Shown: positions 34,219 through 43,247, counted from the stretch's first letter. The stretch is 64,000 nucleotides of DNA from Aquimonas sp041395245 (GCA_041395245.1 JAWLAY010000013.1:1-64000); one strand, 5' to 3'. Numbers and translations: made by a program. The notes: generated by a model not told the origin, from the sequence alone.

Positions 34219-34974
34219 ATGAACCAGAGCTTTGCCGACTGGCGCCATGCGCAGCGAGAAGACAGCAGTGATGCGTGGCGTCTGCGGCGACTGCAGCAGC
34301 TCTTGCAGGCCTTGGCCGAGCAGCCCGATGACAGCGACTGGCCGCGGCAGCTGCTGGTGCGGATGTGCGAGCCGCTGGGTGTGCACGATGCCGCCTTGCT
34401 ACAGCGGACGAACGACGGCGTGCGGGTGATGGCTGCGCTCGGCCAGGCCCGGCCGCGCGGGGCCCGTGTCGCCGGGGCGGGCGACTGGCCGGTGATGAGT
34501 AGTCGCGCAACGCTGCGGGACCATCTGCGGCGGGATGACGGCGTGGCATGGTGTCTGCCGCAGGCGGCGAAGCTCACCGATGAGTTGCATCTGGGAGTCT
34601 GGCTCGCCGGGCGCGCCTTGGGTGCAGTGGTCATGCGCGTGCCGACCGCCGAGGCGCTGGATCGGGCAACGCGCGACTGGTTGCTGGCGATGGCAGAGCT
34701 GGCCGCCGTTCCGTTGCTGCAGGCGCAGGCACCGGGTACCGAGCGTGGCACCCGGCGGCCGCGCAACCATGCCCGACTGACCATGTTGACGCGTCGTGAG
34801 CGTCAGGTACTGGCCTTGCTGCCGCGCGGCCTGAGCAATGCGGCGCTGGGTGAAGCACTGGGCGTGTCCACCGCAACGGCAAAGACCCATGTCGAGCGCA
34901 TCCTGCGCAAGCTGGAATGCGGTGATCGCGTGCAGGCTGCGGTGTTGGCGACGCGAGCGGGACTAAGCACATGA
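34219..34974 (+). CDS. LuxR-family transcriptional regulator
   Basis: 251 residues. The C-terminal HTH is 'LTRRERQVLALLPRGLSNAA' followed by 'EALGVSTATAKTHVERILRK'. The N-terminal 170 residues look like a GAF-type or other small-molecule sensor and carry no receiver Asp. ATG 34219 is preferred because GGAG lies about eight bases upstream; the earlier in-frame ATG 34168 has none. The stop overlaps the start of the hybrid kinase (ATGA), so the two are translationally coupled. Confidence 0.88.
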   Translation: MNQSFADWRHAQREDSSDAWRLRRLQQLLQALAEQPDDSDWPRQLLVRMCEPLGVHDAALLQRTNDGVRVMAALGQARPRGARVAGAGDWPVMSSRATLRDHLRRDDGVAWCLPQAAKLTDELHLGVWLAGRALGAVVMRVPTAEALDRATRDWLLAMAELAAVPLLQAQAPGTERGTRRPRNHARLTMLTRRERQVLALLPRGLSNAALGEALGVSTATAKTHVERILRKLECGDRVQAAVLATRAGLST

Positions 34975-36881
34975 GCTTGACGTCGACGTGGAATGACTGG
35001 CCCTTGACGCGCAAATCCGTGGTGGTGGTGGCCGGACCGTTGCTACTGCTTCTGTTCTCGCTGGTGGCGATCTATGGACTTGAGCGCCAGACCGCCAAGG
35101 CGGAGGAGGATGTGCGCCGTACCCTGCAGATCGTCAGCGACCTGCACGAGGCACATAGTCTGCTGGCCGAAACCGCCGCCGGTGTGCGCGGCTATGTATT
35201 GGTCAATCAGACCAATTTTCTGGAGCCCTACTACGACGCCGAGCCGCGCCTGCTCGGTGTGGTCGAACGACTGGCGGAACGCGCCAGATCCGGTCCGCGC
35301 GGGACACGCTATGCAGCCCTGGTGCCGTTGTTTCGCCAGAAGCTGACCGGTTGGCAGACCTTGCTGCAGGGACAGGCCAAGGCGGATCCGGACTGGTTGC
35401 AGGCACGCCTGATCGAGGGCAAGCGGACGCTCGATGTGCTGCGTACCGAACTGCGTGTGCTGGGGGCCGAAGAACGCAGCGAACTCGAAGCACGAACAGC
35501 CAAGGCTACCGCCTTGCGGCAGCGCAATCTGGCCATCACGCTCGCCTTCGCCTTGCTGGGTGGTCTTGGCGCGGTGATGTCGGCGGGCGTGTTCGCCGCC
35601 AGCCTGAGTCGACGTCTGCGTCATCTTGCGGCGGAAGCCAGTCGCCTTGGCGCGGGTGCGGACATGCCGATGCCGACACGCTTTGAGGCGGACGAACTCG
35701 GACATGTGCGAGAACGGCTGTACGACGCTGGCACCCTGTTGCGTGCGCGCGCCGCCCAGTTGGACGAGGCGCGTCGCGAAGCCGAAACCGCCAACGGGGC
35801 GAAAACCGAATTTCTGTCGCGCATGAGCCACGAACTGCGCACGCCGCTGAATGCCATCCTCGGCTATGCGCAAATTTTGGTTGACGATGATCCAGAGGCA
35901 CGCGCAGGGCGATTCGGGCGTCATATCGAAACGGCGGGACGGCATCTGCTGGGCTTGATCACCGAAGTGCTGGACGTCGCGCGCATCGAAGCGGGTGCCC
36001 TGACCATCGACACCCGCCCGGTCGCCTTGCGCAGCGCGCTGTCCGAGGCATTGGACCTGCTGCGTCCGCAGGCGGAACGCGATGGCATCCAGCTCGACAG
36101 CGTGCCCGAAGGCATCGCGTTCAACGTGCTGGCCGATCCGCAACGACTGCGTCAGGTGCTGCTCAACCTGATCGGTAATGCAATCAAGTTCAATCGACCA
36201 AAGGGCCGCGTGCAGTTCGACATCACCCAGCGAGAGGGATTGATCGAGATGGGTGTGCGGGACGAGGGGGTCGGACTCGATGCGTCTGCTTGCGCGCGAT
36301 TGTTCCGTCCCTTCGAGCGCATCGAGTCGACCGCGCACGGCATCGAGGGCACCGGGCTGGGCCTGGCGCTCAGCAAACGGCTGATCGAGGCGATGTCGGG
36401 ACAGATTGGTGTCAGCTCGGCACCGGGGCATGGCAGTCGGTTCTGGATACGTTTGCCGATCGCCCACGCATTCAAGTCGGAGCCTGATCCCTTGCATGCG
36501 ACGACGGCAGTCGATGGCCGAATGCGAAACGTGCTGCTGGTCGAGGACAACACGTCGAACCGCGCCTTGCTGGAAACCCTGTTCGAGCGTCGACCGCAGT
36601 GGCGCCTGGTTCCGGCCATGAATCTCGCCGAGGCCAGACAGCGGCTGGCGAGTCAGACCTTTGATGCTGTGCTGCTGGACCTGCGCCTTCCCGATGGCGA
36701 TGGCGCAAGCCTGCTGTCCGAACCCCCTCTCAGCGAACACCGGGTTCCCGTGCTGGTGCTGAGTGCTGATGCCACGGAGGCCTCGAAGCGGCGTCTGCTG
36801 GACTTGGGGGCGCAGGGTTTTCTCACCAAGCCGCTGGACATGCGTGCCTTCTTTGGAGAGCTGGACAAATGCCTGCAGTAA
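34971..36881 (+). CDS. Hybrid sensor histidine kinase (CHASE3-like/HAMP/HisKA/HATPase/receiver)
   Basis: 636 residues. TM1 is at about 16-36, a CHASE3-like periplasmic four-helix sensor at 40-185 and TM2 at about 188-210, followed by a HAMP-like linker. The phosphoacceptor is His287 in 'FLSRMSHELRTPLNAILGY'. The ATPase has 'LLNLIGNAIKFNRP', 'VRDEGVGLD' and 'GIEGTGLGLALSKRL'. A C-terminal receiver has Asp570 in 'FDAVLLDLRLPDGDG'. It sits between a LuxR gene and a lone receiver, pointing to a multi-step phosphorelay. The signal is unknown. Confidence 0.92.
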   Translation: MSLTSTWNDWPLTRKSVVVVAGPLLLLLFSLVAIYGLERQTAKAEEDVRRTLQIVSDLHEAHSLLAETAAGVRGYVLVNQTNFLEPYYDAEPRLLGVVERLAERARSGPRGTRYAALVPLFRQKLTGWQTLLQGQAKADPDWLQARLIEGKRTLDVLRTELRVLGAEERSELEARTAKATALRQRNLAITLAFALLGGLGAVMSAGVFAASLSRRLRHLAAEASRLGAGADMPMPTRFEADELGHVRERLYDAGTLLRARAAQLDEARREAETANGAKTEFLSRMSHELRTPLNAILGYAQILVDDDPEARAGRFGRHIETAGRHLLGLITEVLDVARIEAGALTIDTRPVALRSALSEALDLLRPQAERDGIQLDSVPEGIAFNVLADPQRLRQVLLNLIGNAIKFNRPKGRVQFDITQREGLIEMGVRDEGVGLDASACARLFRPFERIESTAHGIEGTGLGLALSKRLIEAMSGQIGVSSAPGHGSRFWIRLPIAHAFKSEPDPLHATTAVDGRMRNVLLVEDNTSNRALLETLFERRPQWRLVPAMNLAEARQRLASQTFDAVLLDLRLPDGDGASLLSEPPLSEHRVPVLVLSADATEASKRRLLDLGAQGFLTKPLDMRAFFGELDKCLQ

Positions 36882-37339
36882 GTGACCAGGACATCCTTGG
36901 GTCGCGCGTGCTGATCATCGACGACGAAGCCGCGAATGTGGGACTGCTGGAAACCTTGCTGGCCGACGAGGGTTTCGAACAGGTGCTCAGCACGACCGAC
37001 CCGACCCGCTGCGACGCACTGGTCAGCGCGTTTCAGCCGGACCTGATTCTGCTGGATCTGTGGATGCCCGAGGTGGATGGATTCGAGGTGCTGACAAGGC
37101 TGTCGCAGCGACAGCAGGGCTATCTGCCGGTGATCGTGCTGACGGCCGACGTCAGTCGCCGAACCCGGCACCGCGCCCTGGCGCTCGGTGCGCGCGATCT
37201 GTTGACCAAGCCGCTGGATTCCCTGGACGTGATGCTGCGTATCTGGAACCAACTGGAAACCGTGCAATTGTTCCGTCGCCTGCAGCGCCATGTGGATGGC
37301 CTGGACGCACCGGGAGCGGGGCTGAGCTCCCGTTTGTAG
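36869..37339 (+). CDS. Response regulator receiver protein without output domain
   Basis: 156 residues. A single receiver domain with 'VLIIDDEAANVG', phosphorylatable Asp63 in 'LILLDLWMPEVDGFEVL', and the Thr and Lys of 'VIVLTADVS' and 'DLLTKPLDSLDV'. The last 30 residues are a short helical tail, not a known output domain. It starts inside the 3' end of the kinase gene (13-base overlap). It may act as a phosphate shuttle or bind a partner directly. Confidence 0.9.
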   Translation: MPAVSDQDILGSRVLIIDDEAANVGLLETLLADEGFEQVLSTTDPTRCDALVSAFQPDLILLDLWMPEVDGFEVLTRLSQRQQGYLPVIVLTADVSRRTRHRALALGARDLLTKPLDSLDVMLRIWNQLETVQLFRRLQRHVDGLDAPGAGLSSRL

Positions 37340-37392
37340 TGCCTACCTGTCTCTAGCGTGTCACTGGCACGACGCAATGGCCACACAAGAGC

Positions 37393-37409
37393 GCGCCACG
37401 CGGTGGCGC
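37393..37409. terminator. Hairpin between convergent receiver and DUF3883 genes
   Basis: GCGCCAC pairs with GTGGCGC around a three-base GCG loop in the 91-base gap between two convergent genes. No T-run follows, so the terminator role is tentative. Confidence 0.35.
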
Positions 37410-37430
37410 TTGCTGGAACGGCCATCAGGG

Positions 37431-38279
37431 TTACACCCAGCGTGCAAGAAAGGTCTCGGCTTGGAGATCGAATGAGGCACCGATGCTGCCGGGAACATCG
37501 AATACACGTGGGCGATTGCGAAAATCGAAAACCCGATAGAGCCGGTAGGCGTTCGCGTCCACCTCTGATCTCGCCAGCTCATTGCGGCTGACGTAGAACG
37601 GTGTCAGTTCGCCGAAAGCGGTGGTCTTTACTTCGATCAGGCGTTCCTTGCCGGTTTCATCGAACGACAACACATCAAACCCTAGGCCGTCGCCCTGTGT
37701 AATCGCCACGTGCTCGACGCGGTCAGCAAGCGTCTTCCGACCTGCCGCGTGCAGCCGACGCGCTTCGAGTTCGATGACGAATAGCTCTCCGGCTCGACCC
37801 AGGGAACGATTACGTGCCTCCTCGGCAAGATAGTCGCGTCGAGTGGCAGAGAATCGGGGCCGATAGGCCGCCGGCACCTCGCGAATCCGAGTTGCCTGGG
37901 GACATGGCACCCAAACGTCTTGCAGATCGATGTTCGTCGATGCGGTGGCGGGTCGTGACACCGCCGCCTCAGCGGCTGTTTGTAGCGCAAGGTTGTCGAT
38001 CACCTGCGCCTCGATGGCCTCGATCAACAAGGTCTGGTAATTCGCTCGCGGCTTGTAGCCATGGATGCACGGATAGCCGAGCGAGTGCATCGCTGCACTG
38101 ATATTGCAGTGCTTGAACTCGACGGAAGCGCGACTGCGACCGTGAAGTCGACCCAGCAGTACCTTGGCGTGCTCCGTCTTGTTGTAGCGCTGACCATTCA
38201 GCTCCATCGTCAACATGTGCAGATAGTCGGCCACACAGGCGTCCACTTCATCCCGGCTCCAATCGGTTCGTTCGCGCAT
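37431..38279 (-). CDS. DUF3883 domain protein, PD-(D/E)XK nuclease-like
   Basis: 282 residues. The N-terminal part ('WSRDEVDACVADYLHMLTME', 'NKTEHAKVLL', 'SVEFKHCNISAAMHSLGYP') is a module found with restriction-type nucleases. The C-terminal DUF3883 domain has 'GRAGELFVIELE', 'GDGLGFDVLSFDE' and 'LIEVKTTAFG', matching a PD-(D/E)XK site with Asp and Glu-x-Lys. ATG 38279 is preferred because GGGGAGGA lies eight bases upstream; 38297 would lie within that site. There is no adjacent methyltransferase. A DNA-defence role is plausible but unproven. Confidence 0.8.
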   Translation of the reverse strand: MRERTDWSRDEVDACVADYLHMLTMELNGQRYNKTEHAKVLLGRLHGRSRASVEFKHCNISAAMHSLGYPCIHGYKPRANYQTLLIEAIEAQVIDNLALQTAAEAAVSRPATASTNIDLQDVWVPCPQATRIREVPAAYRPRFSATRRDYLAEEARNRSLGRAGELFVIELEARRLHAAGRKTLADRVEHVAITQGDGLGFDVLSFDETGKERLIEVKTTAFGELTPFYVSRNELARSEVDANAYRLYRVFDFRNRPRVFDVPGSIGASFDLQAETFLARWV

Positions 38280-38612
38280 GCGCTTGGTCCTCCCCACATG
38301 CGCACCAGGTTAGCGTTGGCGACGGGAGGTTGAGGGGTGTTCCATCCCCGTTTCGACCAGTGATCGGGCCTTGGCGATCCGCGTCGATGATCGACGGTAA
38401 AGTCGGCAGGGATCTTCGCGCTAACCCGATGGCACGCGATCCCTCTGCGCCGCTGCATGTCGAATGGTTCGCTGGTTCGCATGCCGTGCGGCGATGCCGC
38501 CGCGCCATCACACGGCCGTTGCGTTGGACCCGTGCGTGACCAACGGCAGGTTGCGCAGCGACGAGGTCAGGCGGATGGTGGCGGTGTCGGTCGGCGTGAT
38601 GGAGGTCGTGCA
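38280..38612. other. Intergenic region between DUF3883 gene and lipoprotein gene
   Basis: About 330 bases separating divergent genes. No gene, repeat or clear promoter boxes were recognised. Confidence 0.5.
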
Positions 38613-41600
38613 ATGCGCAGGCAAGTTTGGGGAGCGGCGTTTGCGGCAGTGCTGGCGCTGGGTGGGTGTGCGGGGCCACGGGTCGAGATGTCGGTGAATC
38701 CGCCGCCGCGGGAACGCCCGGACGCGCCGGGAGAGCGCGCGGCGTTTGACGCGGCGCGACGTTTGCCACCGCATTCACAGGTCATCGATCCGGCGTGGTA
38801 TCGGCAAGCCGAGAGCAGAGCCAAACAAATGCCGTCGTTCAGCACGCGCCGTGGCCGACCGGCGACGGGCGAAAAGACCGCCGCAGCCTGGGAATGGTTG
38901 GGGCCAAGCAACGTCGGCGGGCGAACCCGCAGTCTGGTGTTCGATCCGCGCGATCCTGCGCGCATGCTCGCAGGTGGTGTGTCGGGCGGGGTCTTCGAGA
39001 CGACCGATGGGGGCGCCAACTGGCGGCCACTGTCGGACGATATGGTGAATCTCAACATCGGCGCGCTGGTGATCGATCCGGTGGTGCCGGACACCCTCTA
39101 CGCGGGCACCGGCGAGCTATACCGCAACAACGAGCGACCCTTCGCGGCGATGTGGGGGCAGGGCATCCTGAAGTCCGAGGATGGCGGACAGCACTGGCGT
39201 CCGTTGCTGGCTACCGAGACGGTGGATTTCCGCTATGTCTCCGATCTGCTCATCAGCCCACGCGACCACCAACGCCTTTACGCCGCAACCAATACCGGCG
39301 TCTGGCGTTCGGATGACGGCGGCTTCAGCTTCACCCAGATCCTGCGTCCGGTCGATGCGGGGGGCGCACTCCAGTACGAGGGTTGCACCGATCTTGAGCT
39401 GCTTCCGGAAAGCGACACCCTGCTGGCCAGCTGCGCGTCGCGCTCGGAAGACGACCGTTATTGGTTGCCTGGCACGGTCGTACCGGCAAGCTGTGATGGG
39501 CCATGTCCGGCCAGCGTGTTCCGTACCGATGACGCGCGTGGCACGCCAGACTGGCAGGTGGTACTGACTGAAGCAGGCATGGGCCGGACCTCGCTCGCGG
39601 TCGCACCATCCAGCCCGAACATCCTGTACGCCTTGGCGGCCAGTACCCAACCAGGTCCCGACCGCAATGGCGATGGTCTTGGCGACTACGACAATGGACT
39701 GCATGCGCTGTTCCGGTCGGAAGACGGCGGACGAACTTGGCAAGCCCGTCTCCGCAACACCAGTTCGGACGTGCTGTCGACCTACCTGCTCAGCTATGCC
39801 GATGGCTTTGAGGCCGTGCGCTGTGGCTTCGGCCGCTTCGATGCCTACAGTGCCGGCTGGTACAACCAGGCCATCGCGGTCAATCCGCTCGACCCCGAAA
39901 TCGTCTGGGTCGGCGGCATGGAGCTATATCGCTCGAACGACGGTGGGCGCAGTTTCGGCAAGGCGTCCTATTGGTGGCTGGACGATGGCGGCACAGGCGA
40001 GATCCACGCCGATCAGCATTTGCTCAAGTTCCATCCGAACTACGCCCAGGGCACGCGCCGTCTCTACAGCACAAACGATGGCGGTGTCGCCTACACCGCG
40101 AACGACGCTGGCCCCGTTCGTACCGGCCCCGAGGCCGCCTGTGGTCGCGGCAGCGGAGTCGTGCATTGGACGACCATCGAACAAGGACTGGGCAGCAGCC
40201 AGTTCTACACGGGCGCCGTCAGTGCCTCCGGTCGCGTTTGGCTGGGTGGCACCCAGGACAACGGCACCTTGCTGCAGAACCCATTCTCGGCGGGCAACAC
40301 CTTCAACCACATCTTTGGTGGCGATGGTGCCAGCGTCGCCATCGACCCGCGCAACGACAGCACCCTGTATGTCAGTTACCAGAACGTCAACATCCATCGG
40401 TCGATCAATGGCAGCGCGTTCGTGCGCGCCACCAACGGCATCGTGGACGAGACGGTATTCATCATGCCGTTCGTGCTCGATCCGCTGTCGCCGAATCGTT
40501 TGTACGCCGGCGGCTCGCGGCTTTGGCGAACCACCGATCAGGGACGCAACTGGGTGGCGGCAAGCGCTTCGCTCGGGGGCAGCTTTACCGATCGCATTTC
40601 GGCCATTGGATTGTCTCCGGTGAACAACAACCGGATCCTGCTTGGTAACCAGCGGGCGATCTTCCGTAGCGAGATCGCGGCGAGCAGCACCGCTTCCACC
40701 ACGTTCGCCGCCGTGTCGCCGCGCAGTGGCTGGGTATCCTCGCTGACCTTCGATCCGGCCGACGCCAATCTGGCGTATGCAACCTACTCCACGTTCGGTG
40801 GTGCACATGTATGGCGCAGCGTCGATGCCGGTGCGACATGGACGGCCATCGATGGCGTTGGTAACGGTGCGCTGCCGGATATTCCGGTACACCATCTCGT
40901 GGTGGACCCTGGCAACCGTCAACGGCTTTACATCGGCACCGACATTGGCGTGTTCGTCACCCTGGACGGGGGACAGCACTGGGCTCGCGAAAGCGGCGGT
41001 TTCGCCAACGTGATCGTCGAGCGTCTGGCGATCGGTCCGGGTCCGACATCAGGCAGTCCCATGCATCTGTACGCCTTCACCTACGGTCGCGGCGCATGGC
41101 GGGTGCCGCTGAGTTCGCTGGATGGCATACCGAGCTATCGCATTGCTGCGGACCTGTCGGGGGCGTTCTACGATCCCGCGCAGGACGGTCACGGCTGGTT
41201 TGTCGAAGCCACCAACATCGCCGGTGTGCCCGGTGTGATCGCGACCTGGTACACCTACCTCCATGGCGAGCAGGTCTGGTTGGTCGGCGCTGGCGAGGCG
41301 GATGGTGACAGCGCGACGATCCCGTTGACGATCACTCGCGGTGGCGAGTTTCCGCCCAACTTCGACCCGACGACCGTCCAACAGGAACCCTGGGGTGAGG
41401 TCACGCTGCACTTTGACAGTGCGGACCGCGGCACGGCCAGTTGGACGCCAACGCGAGACGGCTTTTCCAGCGGCAGCATGCCACTCGTGCGGCTGTCGGC
41501 GATTTCGGCAGCCACCGAGCGGGTGACCGCCCTCAACGATTGCCATAGCGGCACGTGGTATGACCCCAGTCAGGACGGTCACGGCTTGCAGACGCAGATC

Positions 41601-41918
41601 ATCGGCCCGCCTGGATCGCAATACCTGGTCGCGATCTGGTTCGCGTATTTGAACGGCGAACAGGTCTGGCTGCTTGGTGCAGGCCCCATCGAGGGCGACC
41701 GTGCAACCTTGGCCATGGAAACGACCCGCGGCGGACAGTTTCCTCCGGGATTCAATCCCGCTGACGTGGTCCACGACGCATGGGGAACGCTCACCGTTCG
41801 GGCTGATGGCGACAACGCGATCCATGTCGCATGGCAGAGCACCCAACCTGAATACGGTTCCGGCGCACTGGATCTGGTGCGACTCTCCGCCCTGTTGGGA
41901 CATGCGTGCAGCGATTGA
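38613..41918 (+). CDS. Large beta-propeller (VPS10/BNR-type) lipoprotein with duplicated C-terminal domain
   Basis: 1101 residues. The lipobox 'VLALGGC' puts an acylated Cys at 19. Residues about 90-830 are BNR/sortilin-type repeats with recurring Asp-x-Gly-x-x-Trp units, for example 'FETTDGGANWRPL', 'KSEDGGQHWRPL', 'WRTTDQGRNWVA' and 'FVTLDGGQHWARE'. The C-terminus carries two tandem domains of about 120 residues (843-965 and 976-1098), each starting 'YDP(A/S)QDGHG' and containing 'GEQVWL(V/L)GAG' and 'TRGG(E/Q)FPP'. It is probably a surface-exposed binding protein or hydrolase-like scaffold. ATG 38613 gives the lipoprotein signal. Confidence 0.85.
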   Translation: MRRQVWGAAFAAVLALGGCAGPRVEMSVNPPPRERPDAPGERAAFDAARRLPPHSQVIDPAWYRQAESRAKQMPSFSTRRGRPATGEKTAAAWEWLGPSNVGGRTRSLVFDPRDPARMLAGGVSGGVFETTDGGANWRPLSDDMVNLNIGALVIDPVVPDTLYAGTGELYRNNERPFAAMWGQGILKSEDGGQHWRPLLATETVDFRYVSDLLISPRDHQRLYAATNTGVWRSDDGGFSFTQILRPVDAGGALQYEGCTDLELLPESDTLLASCASRSEDDRYWLPGTVVPASCDGPCPASVFRTDDARGTPDWQVVLTEAGMGRTSLAVAPSSPNILYALAASTQPGPDRNGDGLGDYDNGLHALFRSEDGGRTWQARLRNTSSDVLSTYLLSYADGFEAVRCGFGRFDAYSAGWYNQAIAVNPLDPEIVWVGGMELYRSNDGGRSFGKASYWWLDDGGTGEIHADQHLLKFHPNYAQGTRRLYSTNDGGVAYTANDAGPVRTGPEAACGRGSGVVHWTTIEQGLGSSQFYTGAVSASGRVWLGGTQDNGTLLQNPFSAGNTFNHIFGGDGASVAIDPRNDSTLYVSYQNVNIHRSINGSAFVRATNGIVDETVFIMPFVLDPLSPNRLYAGGSRLWRTTDQGRNWVAASASLGGSFTDRISAIGLSPVNNNRILLGNQRAIFRSEIAASSTASTTFAAVSPRSGWVSSLTFDPADANLAYATYSTFGGAHVWRSVDAGATWTAIDGVGNGALPDIPVHHLVVDPGNRQRLYIGTDIGVFVTLDGGQHWARESGGFANVIVERLAIGPGPTSGSPMHLYAFTYGRGAWRVPLSSLDGIPSYRIAADLSGAFYDPAQDGHGWFVEATNIAGVPGVIATWYTYLHGEQVWLVGAGEADGDSATIPLTITRGGEFPPNFDPTTVQQEPWGEVTLHFDSADRGTASWTPTRDGFSSGSMPLVRLSAISAATERVTALNDCHSGTWYDPSQDGHGLQTQIIGPPGSQYLVAIWFAYLNGEQVWLLGAGPIEGDRATLAMETTRGGQFPPGFNPADVVHDAWGTLTVRADGDNAIHVAWQSTQPEYGSGALDLVRLSALLGHACSD

Positions 41919-42061
41919 CCGCAGACGTCGACAGCGACCACGCGCCACGCATCGCAGGATGTCCACGAGCCCGTCGACGTCGAACGTCCGACAGGCTCGC
42001 TGGCCCACGCGAATGAGGCAAATCCGGTGCTTGCATCGACGGACGTTGTAGCGGGCCCGTC
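41919..42061. other. Intergenic region after the lipoprotein gene
   Basis: A 9-base inverted pair, GACGTCGAC near 41929 and GTCGACGTC near 41973, lies just after the lipoprotein stop with about 35 bases between the arms. No gene is seen before the duplicated ABC fragment begins. Confidence 0.35.
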
Positions 42062-42298
42062 TTACGGCAGCGCTTGCGGTCCGGCGTGGCGGTCGATCAC
42101 CGACGGTGCGGTCGATGCTTCCATCCGATCCGCCACCAGATCTTCCAGCGATTCGCCCTGTGTGCGGGCGTGGCCCAGTTCGTTCTGGGTCCACTGGTGG
42201 GCGATGCGGCCATCGAGCAGCAGGGCGACGCGGTCGAAGTCGTGCCGTGGAGTCGCGGATCGAGTGCGTGTCGCGATCATTCCGGTGGAATGTGCCAA
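42062..42298 (-). pseudogene. Remnant copy of the 3' end of an ABC transporter ATPase gene
   Basis: This frame encodes 'DFDRVALLLDGRIAHQWTQ' and 'ARTQGESLEDLVADRME', nearly the same as the C-terminus of the intact ATPase at 44440-45168. Upstream of that match the frame keeps only a weak likeness ('MIATRTRSATPRHD' against 'VILATHGLSATEHD'). Downstream it reads through to a new stop. No Walker motifs are present, so it cannot be a functional ATPase. Confidence 0.7.
42120..42237. repeat. Direct repeat copy A (118 bp) of the ABC ATPase 3' end
   Basis: Identical to 44453-44570 at 116 of 118 positions by direct reading. Both differences change the encoded residue. Similarity falls sharply at both edges. 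Together the copies bracket the RES/Xre module. Confidence 0.9.
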
Positions 42299-42810
42299 CT
42301 TCGACGATCCTTCGGCAATGCACCGTCCGGGTCGTAGACGGTCAGCTGGTCCTGCGGGCCCAATGCATCCGGATAGATGACCAGATTGACGCCGTGGGAT
42401 CGTTCGGAAGGAAACAGAATGCCCGCATGACCAGCGCGAAGTACGTCGTCACCAAGCAGCCAACTTGGCGGCTCTGTCTCCTCAAGTAGCGCCAAGCGTC
42501 GCCAGTTGCAGGAGAGTTCCTGCCAAAGCGGCGACCAATGACGCGGGTCATATCCAGCACGGAAGTCCACAACACGTTGCAATACCACGCGGTACGTCAC
42601 CAGCGTGCAGGGTGGCATCAACGAGGACAGTTGCTGGTACTCGGCAAGCGCCGTGTCCACCGATGACGAAAGGTAGAGCGCATGCGTCCCGCGTCGGTTC
42701 AAGCGCCCGCCGTGCAGCGCGGCACCCGCGCCGCTCAAAGGCTGGCTGGCCCACTGCGGTGTATGTGCGCGGTAGAACGGCTCGCTACCGTCAAGCGAGC
42801 TCAAGATCAC
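42277..42810 (-). CDS. RES-domain toxin (NAD+-degrading type)
   Basis: 177 residues. The RES fold is recognised from 'PFYRAHTPQW' (Arg14), 'GGRLNRRGTHALYLSSS' (Arg36 and Tyr46), 'ALAEYQQL' (Glu57) and a later 'SNWRRLALLEETEPP'-like segment. Characterised RES toxins (MbcT, Res) deplete NAD+ and arrest growth. The ATG overlaps the stop of the upstream Xre/ParS-type antitoxin by four bases, the usual arrangement. It lies within the DNA bracketed by the 118-bp repeats. Confidence 0.85.
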   Translation of the reverse strand: MILSSLDGSEPFYRAHTPQWASQPLSGAGAALHGGRLNRRGTHALYLSSSVDTALAEYQQLSSLMPPCTLVTYRVVLQRVVDFRAGYDPRHWSPLWQELSCNWRRLALLEETEPPSWLLGDDVLRAGHAGILFPSERSHGVNLVIYPDALGPQDQLTVYDPDGALPKDRRSWHIPPE

Positions 42811-43187
42811 CCGGCGGCCCCGGCGCTGATCGATTCAACGTAGTTGATCAGCGCCTGCACCTTGCCCTGCTCCACCAATTGCATGGGTGTGAAGTGGTCG
42901 AACTCGGAAATGGGTTGGTTGCGGAACCAGAACAGGGCGCGGTCGATATCGCCGGTCAAGGCGTGGGCGGCGGACAGCACGCGTACCACATCGACCATGG
43001 CGTCCTGCAACTTCGGTGAGGTTGGAGCCAGGCTCACGGTATTGCGATGCACATGCGCCAAGCTCGCCAGACGTTGCAGGGGCAGCTCAAGTGCATTCGC
43101 CAGTCGTTCTGGTGACAAGGCGGTTCTTGCGTTCTGGTCCTTCAGGGTGTCCAGGAAATTCGAGAAAGGAACGGCTGCGGAGGGCAT
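42807..43187 (-). CDS. Xre/MbcA/ParS-type antitoxin
   Basis: 126 residues. It has the antitoxin layout: an N-terminal helical DNA-binding part 'ALSPERLANALELPLQRLAS' and 'LAHVHRNTVSL', then the MbcA/ParS toxin-binding domain 'LFWFRNQPISEFDHFTPMQL' ending 'GKVQALINYVESI'. The Trp-Phe-x-x-Pro and the Pro-Met-Gln-Leu-Val blocks are diagnostic. ATG 43187 was chosen because upstream translation is unrelated. The promoter region carries strong palindromes likely bound by this protein for autoregulation. Confidence 0.88.
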   Translation of the reverse strand: MPSAAVPFSNFLDTLKDQNARTALSPERLANALELPLQRLASLAHVHRNTVSLAPTSPKLQDAMVDVVRVLSAAHALTGDIDRALFWFRNQPISEFDHFTPMQLVEQGKVQALINYVESISAGAAG

Positions 43188-43214
43188 GGTAGTGACTCTG
43201 TGCTTGAAAATGTG

Positions 43215-43247
43215 CACATTTTGCGCACAAAATGTGTTGTGCGCAAA
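43215..43247. promoter_or_regulatory. Overlapping inverted repeats, probable Xre antitoxin operator
   Basis: Two perfect palindromes overlap in the 81-base divergent gap. CACATTTTG (43215-43223) pairs with CAAAATGTG (43228-43236) around CGCA. TTTGCGCACAA (43220-43230) pairs with TTGTGCGCAAA (43237-43247) around a six-base spacer. Only one of the two can form a given structure or bind a dimer at once. They lie about 20-30 bases from each divergent start codon, suiting shared control of the antitoxin and the unknown gene. Confidence 0.7.

Noticed and set aside
42106..42489. Plus-strand open frame across the 118-bp repeat, with a similar one at 44376-44591
   Set aside because: Both arise from reading the ABC ATPase 3' end in reverse; the resemblance between them only reflects the DNA repeat.
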